This document shows, piece after piece, positions 59,357-64,000 of a DNA stretch of 64,000 nt. Origin of the DNA: Trichoplax sp. H2 (taxonomy: Eukaryota > Placozoa > Uniplacotomia > Trichoplacea); contig NOWV01000124.1 of the NCBI GenBank assembly GCA_003344405.1, forward strand, positions 1 to 64,000, given 5' to 3'. The stretch's first letter is position 1. Every line of letters begins with the position of its first letter. A program made the position numbers and the translations under genes. A model generated the notes under the pieces. The model had not been told where the DNA came from. It was given only the letters and a program-made list of their open reading frames with translations, and made no database searches.

Positions 59357-60418
59357 TATGATATTTGCATCATTCGTCATATTAGGGTATTAGTCACGAC
59401 AGAGCATTAAGATGGATGCACATTTGATAATTGTAGACTTAATCTTTCCCTACAATTCTTACAGTTGGTTTTTTTTTTAATCATTATCAACAATCACTCG
59501 TAAGCATATTATCTAAGTCGATACATATTAATATACGGGCTAAGTAAAGTAACCGAAAATATTATTTTTGACACTATGGCAGAATGATTCCAGATACCTA
59601 TTTATATATTCTCTGCCTAATCCTATCCATATTCCAGGTGTTTCTGTTTTTACACCATATTTTCTTATTCGTCTCATAACAGATTTTTATCCATGCAAGC
59701 ATTCTGATAACTACGGTGATAAATTACTAATATTCACATCTCCTACTTCTATAATTATTTATCTAGAATTGTGTTATTAAGGACTAGATACTGAAGAAAT
59801 CAATTTCTCATTCATTTGCTTTCGTCAATATTTAATGATCATGATTGACTATAAATATAAAGTCAAATATATTTATACAGAGATTATGCGATGCTTTAGA
59901 TGCTAAATTTGGACTGATGTCATTTATTTCTATTGTGGTAGTGGACTGTTTAACAGTATTTAATGCTAGATTCCTTATTAAATTACTTCCTGATTTACAG
60001 ACCACACGCGTATTCAGCAACTGCTGTATTTATTCGAGAAATTGAATAATGTCAATACAGGCTTTCTATCGATCTCAGCCTGGATGTTTATCAATACCTT
60101 TAGATTGATGTCGTATTGACTGCCTTGTTTAATAATAGGAATTGTTTGTTATTAACATATTATTAATTGTAAATAATAAGTAGGTTATAATCTTTTATTC
60201 ATGCCTAAACTTGCATCATGTACATTCCAAAGTCTATAGAGTGCAAGTTAGTGTATTATCATTTTAATTCTCTGAATTAAAACCTTTCTACTAATTAAGC
60301 AATAACCAGGCTTTAAAAATATTTAAAAATATTTGGTAAATCTTCTAATATTTACTGTAAGTGTTTTTATATCATTAGATATCGTACCAGGTTTCAGTTA
60401 TTATGTTAAAAAATTGTG

Positions 60419-63400
60419 CTAGAAACGACGGAATAGACTAGATAAATTGCCTTGAATACTGGACTGAGAAAAAACTTGCCCTAAGGAAATAGAAGGACTA
60501 GGACAGACTTTCTCCAGCCATTTTCTTAGTATTTCGTTGAGCTCCCCAGGTCTGAAAGTATAATTATTGTATAGTAAGTTGTATTATCAAAGGGCAAATG
60601 TACCAGCGCAATATTACGATTTATAAATTCAATTAAATATCTTCGCAAAAAGGAAGATCGTAGGATGGAAATTGATATTGAGAGGACATTTATTAAAATT
60701 TAAAATATTTTTATTTCAGCTTGTAAATAACCTCTTTATCTTAATCGATATTAAAAGTACCTTTCAAACTGAATGCAGTGGCCGCAATCTAAGCTATACG
60801 TGGTTAAATTAGGTACATATTTCTCCATATTTTTAACAAGTCCCTGTCGAAATATATTATCGTATTCTGCGACGACTATTAATGCCGGCTGAGAAACCTA
60901 GAGATAGAACACCAAGTGCATTCACGCCTGATCATCATGCCTTATTTCAACAGTATACTTAGTAAGGCTAGGAAATGGCGAAATTTTATCAGCGACAGGT
61001 TATACGAAATGAAACGGTAACGATTAATCGCTGAAACTACCAAAATTAACGTAAGAACTCAAACATCCAATACCTATCAAAATTACTGAATATTGTAAGC
61101 CAATTGATTGAAATATCATGTATAAGGAAATATAAAATTTACCTGTCTACCAATAAATTTAAGATTCCACTTCCAAGTTTTTGGATAGGTGCGATAGTAA
61201 TTTAATCCAGGTCTACGTTAAGATATCCATATTAGCAGTGTATCATTAAAAGGTATTCTTTGTTGACTTTAATATGGTATATTCGTAAATCATTTTAAGT
61301 ATATCTTTCGGCTTTCAAAGAGTCCGCGTATGAACAGATTAATATTTGAAGCAATCTTATAAATTACATGACTGGAATTTTGCCTACTAATATTTAAATT
61401 TCAATGTCCAGTTTTACAATAGCTCAGCCTTAACTTAAACGCTATCTTCGGGATTCCAAATTTTAGTTAATTACCATTTTAATGTAGAAGACTATACTGC
61501 AAGCCTTAAAAACATTCCTGATATAGATGTACTATCGCTTTATTCCAGTATTACCTAAATCCAGTTTGCTTAAAAGTCTTAATGTACTCTTGCATTTCTT
61601 CTTCGGTTAAGAAGGGCGTATCTGGTAGTTCCTCTGGTAAGCCTACTAGTATGCCGCCTAATAGAGTATAAAAATATTATTTCTAAAAAAGAAACGAGAG
61701 AAGTAAAGTAAAGACATCCTATTTAGCATAGAAATTAACTTCAACACAATTTTTTTAATAAAAATCACTGAATCCCATTATTGTAGCAAAATATGGTAGT
61801 TAAAAACTGGAATAGAATATATACGGTATGCAATAACGATTATTTGATGTTAAGATCTATTTGGTGTTAAATTTATATCTCATTTATGGCTAAAATAGTG
61901 AAATGGAAATATCTACGTCGAACTAAATTACTCTTAAAAAAATAAAATTTTAATTGCAATGACTACTGTACTCTTTTTTAAAATTATATTAAAGTTAGTA
62001 GTATTTCCTAAGCAAAATGTTCTACTTTTCAAGCTCGCATTAAAATCATCCATAGAACGCACCTCTCTTCCGAACAGTACTAAAATCTACTTTATCTTTT
62101 AACCAGCTCTAGATTGTTACACATAAATATGTTTAAGTTAAATTTGAGTCAATATTTTGCGTCCAATCATAGCTACGAAAAATGTAATACAATACACTTA
62201 ATGGACCAATTTGAACTTACAATCGGACCATAATCTCCTAAATAAACGTTAAATGTGCGTTTATAATCTTTCTCAAGTTCAGCTTCTGCTTTACCCTACA
62301 CAATCATTAAGTTACATAAACTAAAAATTTGTGCTAAAACGCATGTAATACGTTGGATAATATTTTCAATACAAAAAATTTAGATTCTTATCTATTCACA
62401 AGAGTGCTATTGATAGATCAAACATGATACCAGCCTAGTAGAATTATTCGCATGCGATTTTTTTGAATCAAATATTCGACAAATACTGGTCCTTGCTTTA
62501 ATTATTTCCTTCACATGGAAATCACTCGTACTATTGTATCGATCTAAATAATACAAATTACGTGTGTTTTTCTTTCTAAAAGCATTTATTAAAAAATATT
62601 ACCTCTTGCTGATAGTAAAACTGATAATCGAATTGTCTCGGATTTTTTTTGATATGTTGTAGAAAGTTCTTATATCGATGTTGAGGTTTATATGGTACGT
62701 TTAGACTGCCTACGGCTCTAATATAATCCATTAATAATTAATAAACAATCTATAAGTCTAACTTTAATAACGAAGTTAGTAAAATAGTTCAGCGGCCAAC
62801 TTACTCGACACGATCTGGAAAATGTAAAGCACAAAACCAAGCAATGATACTGCCTAAGTCGTGGCCAATTAATATCGCTTTGTGTATAAACTGTATATAA
62901 TTTTAATAAATTATGTTAGATCAAGATCGAAAGAATTTCTAACTTGAATCAATTAAATTTCTAAGCAAAAATTTCAGCGTCGACGATAAATTATTATTTT
63001 ATTTCATGCTTATAAGGCGTATAAGTATTTATTCTGTTCTAGTTTTACCAACGAATCCATGGTATCAATGACATCCTGTGCAAGAAAGAAGTATACAATC
63101 TGCTAAGTTGGCAACAATCTTTAACATGATTACGTTTCTAGAATGATTATGACGCTAGTGCATATTGTTGCATTCGATTTGCGTCTGTTATGTTGCAGAA
63201 ATACCACTAATATACTAGTATGTACTTGCCTGCACAATTTTATCTGCGGTATAGTCTTCAATATCTAATTTACAAACGATAATTCACCAGATCATAAATA
63301 ATTATAAACTAGAAATGTATGATGTCAGTTTTAAATAATCTGAAATATTTATTCAGGCTTGGTATTTTCTTTCTTGCATTAGAAAGTATTTTAAAGGCAA

Positions 63401-63931
63401 TCAATGAGTTCTATTCACTAGCATTTGTGGGTCACTACCTGGTGGACAACTAGATTGACCAAATCCTCGTAAATCAAGGGCAATAGCTCGATAGCCTAGC
63501 TTGGCAAGATAGGGAATCTACAGTAAAATAACTCATAACAGTTAATGATGGCTGCTAATTATATAATTTAATATTATTTAAACAACACCATTAAAAAGAA
63601 TGTCTTTTAAAACTCTCTATTAAATAAGTAAATAAATATACCAAAATAGTGATAGCGAGTTACTTTTAAGCTAAGCCATATTTATACTTAGCAATATCAG
63701 TTTGATGCTGCTTAAATTTCTTGATATTAAATAGCAATATTAACTTAAAACAGTATGAATTCTAAATTACTACACCGTTATAATAGCAAATTAACAGCCA
63801 TATGATGAATTCTATCTTGCCTGATATCTCCAGCTATACCAATAATGTGGAAAGCCATGGCATAAAATAATCGGAGGACCATTCCCTTTTTCTACAAATT
63901 TAATTTTTATTCCGCTCTGACAATCGTCCAT
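60419..63931 (-). CDS. Epoxide hydrolase (EPHX4/EPHX3-like), 12 exons, 338 aa
   Basis: Alpha/beta-hydrolase-fold epoxide hydrolase, adding water to epoxides of fatty acids or xenobiotics through an ester intermediate. Exons: 63821-63931, 63439-63517, 63230-63264, 63049-63075, 62805-62890, 62603-62717, 62221-62295, 62063-62108, 61555-61657, 61143-61212, 60761-60897, 60419-60551; all phases join. Seen: oxyanion H25-G-F-P with W-Y-S-W-R; nucleophile D95 in G-H-D-L-G; lid motif F-D-Y-Q-F-Y-Y-Q (142-149); lid Tyr Y232 in L-N-Y-Y-R; acid D262 in A-E-Y-D; base H289 in C-G-H. The usual Trp after the nucleophile is Leu. Introns after exons 1 and 3 use GC donors (CAG/GCAAG). The ATG at 63931 has an in-frame stop five codons upstream. 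However, a pyrimidine-rich stretch ending GTCAG just inside exon 1 could be an acceptor, so a 5' exon with the membrane anchor of EPHX4 may lie beyond the window. Confidence 0.93.
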
Positions 63932-64000
63932 AAGGGAGAAGGTTCATTTCAGTAGAGTAACAAGACGTTAACAAATATTTAGCTTGTTGTTAGCAGTTGG
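63932..64000. other. 5' flank of epoxide hydrolase
   Basis: Leader or intron sequence upstream of the first recognised exon; no promoter element is evident in the 69 bases available. Confidence 0.5.

Noticed and set aside
63419-63517. Longer exon 2 of the epoxide hydrolase ending at a GTGAAT donor
   Set aside because: It would skip the 35-base exon at 63230-63264 and lose about 11 residues that family members have; the donor at 63438 (GTAGTG) restores phase and length.

Overview
The window is eukaryotic nuclear DNA from an early-branching animal, most likely a placozoan (Trichoplax/Hoilungia type). The basis is strong AT richness, a one-strand array of intronless rhodopsin-like GPCR genes, one compact multi-exon gene with introns of about 90-400 bases, and a death-domain gene. 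The species is an inference; no single marker proves it. No tRNA, rRNA, CRISPR, phage or bacterial operon structure was seen.

Layout. From 5.3 to 56 kb the minus strand carries eight related class A GPCR loci. Five are intact single exons (5363-6439, 22217-23278, 28247-29251, 38968-39984, 47765-48766). One has two frameshifts (31835-32824). Two are clear pseudogenes (17866-18956, 55010-55958). All share a family signature: an extracellular disulfide pair, D/E-R-Y, a T/S-W-P motif in TM6 where most class A receptors have C-W-x-P, an H-Q-x-N-Y-x-x-P-like patch in loop 3, and N/S-P-F-x-Y before an F-D-x-N-[IV]-R helix 8. The array looks like local duplication with birth-and-death evolution. The spacers also hold diverged repeats kept at similar distances 3' of different GPCRs.

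Between the receptors lie dispersed repeats. Several are complete solo-LTR-like elements of 530-630 bp with TG...CA ends and 4-5 bp target duplications, and none has internal gag/pol sequence here. All four 20-N gaps have the same structure: an uninterrupted (empty) copy of a flank, the gap, a repeat element (three of the four lack one end), then the same flank again. This is what a heterozygous diploid gives when the empty and filled haplotypes of an insertion site are placed in tandem. It makes the assembly artificially longer and shows that the elements are recently active or polymorphic.

The right end differs. A plus-strand gene whose last two exons encode a death domain (57430-57931) is followed by short coding-like scraps. 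Then comes a 12-exon minus-strand epoxide hydrolase of the alpha/beta-hydrolase fold (60419-63931), with all catalytic residues present and two non-canonical GC-AG introns; its 5' end may continue past the window. The receptors would act at the cell surface through G proteins, the death-domain protein in intracellular signalling, and the hydrolase in lipid-epoxide or xenobiotic metabolism. Nothing suggests that the last two are functionally tied to the receptors.
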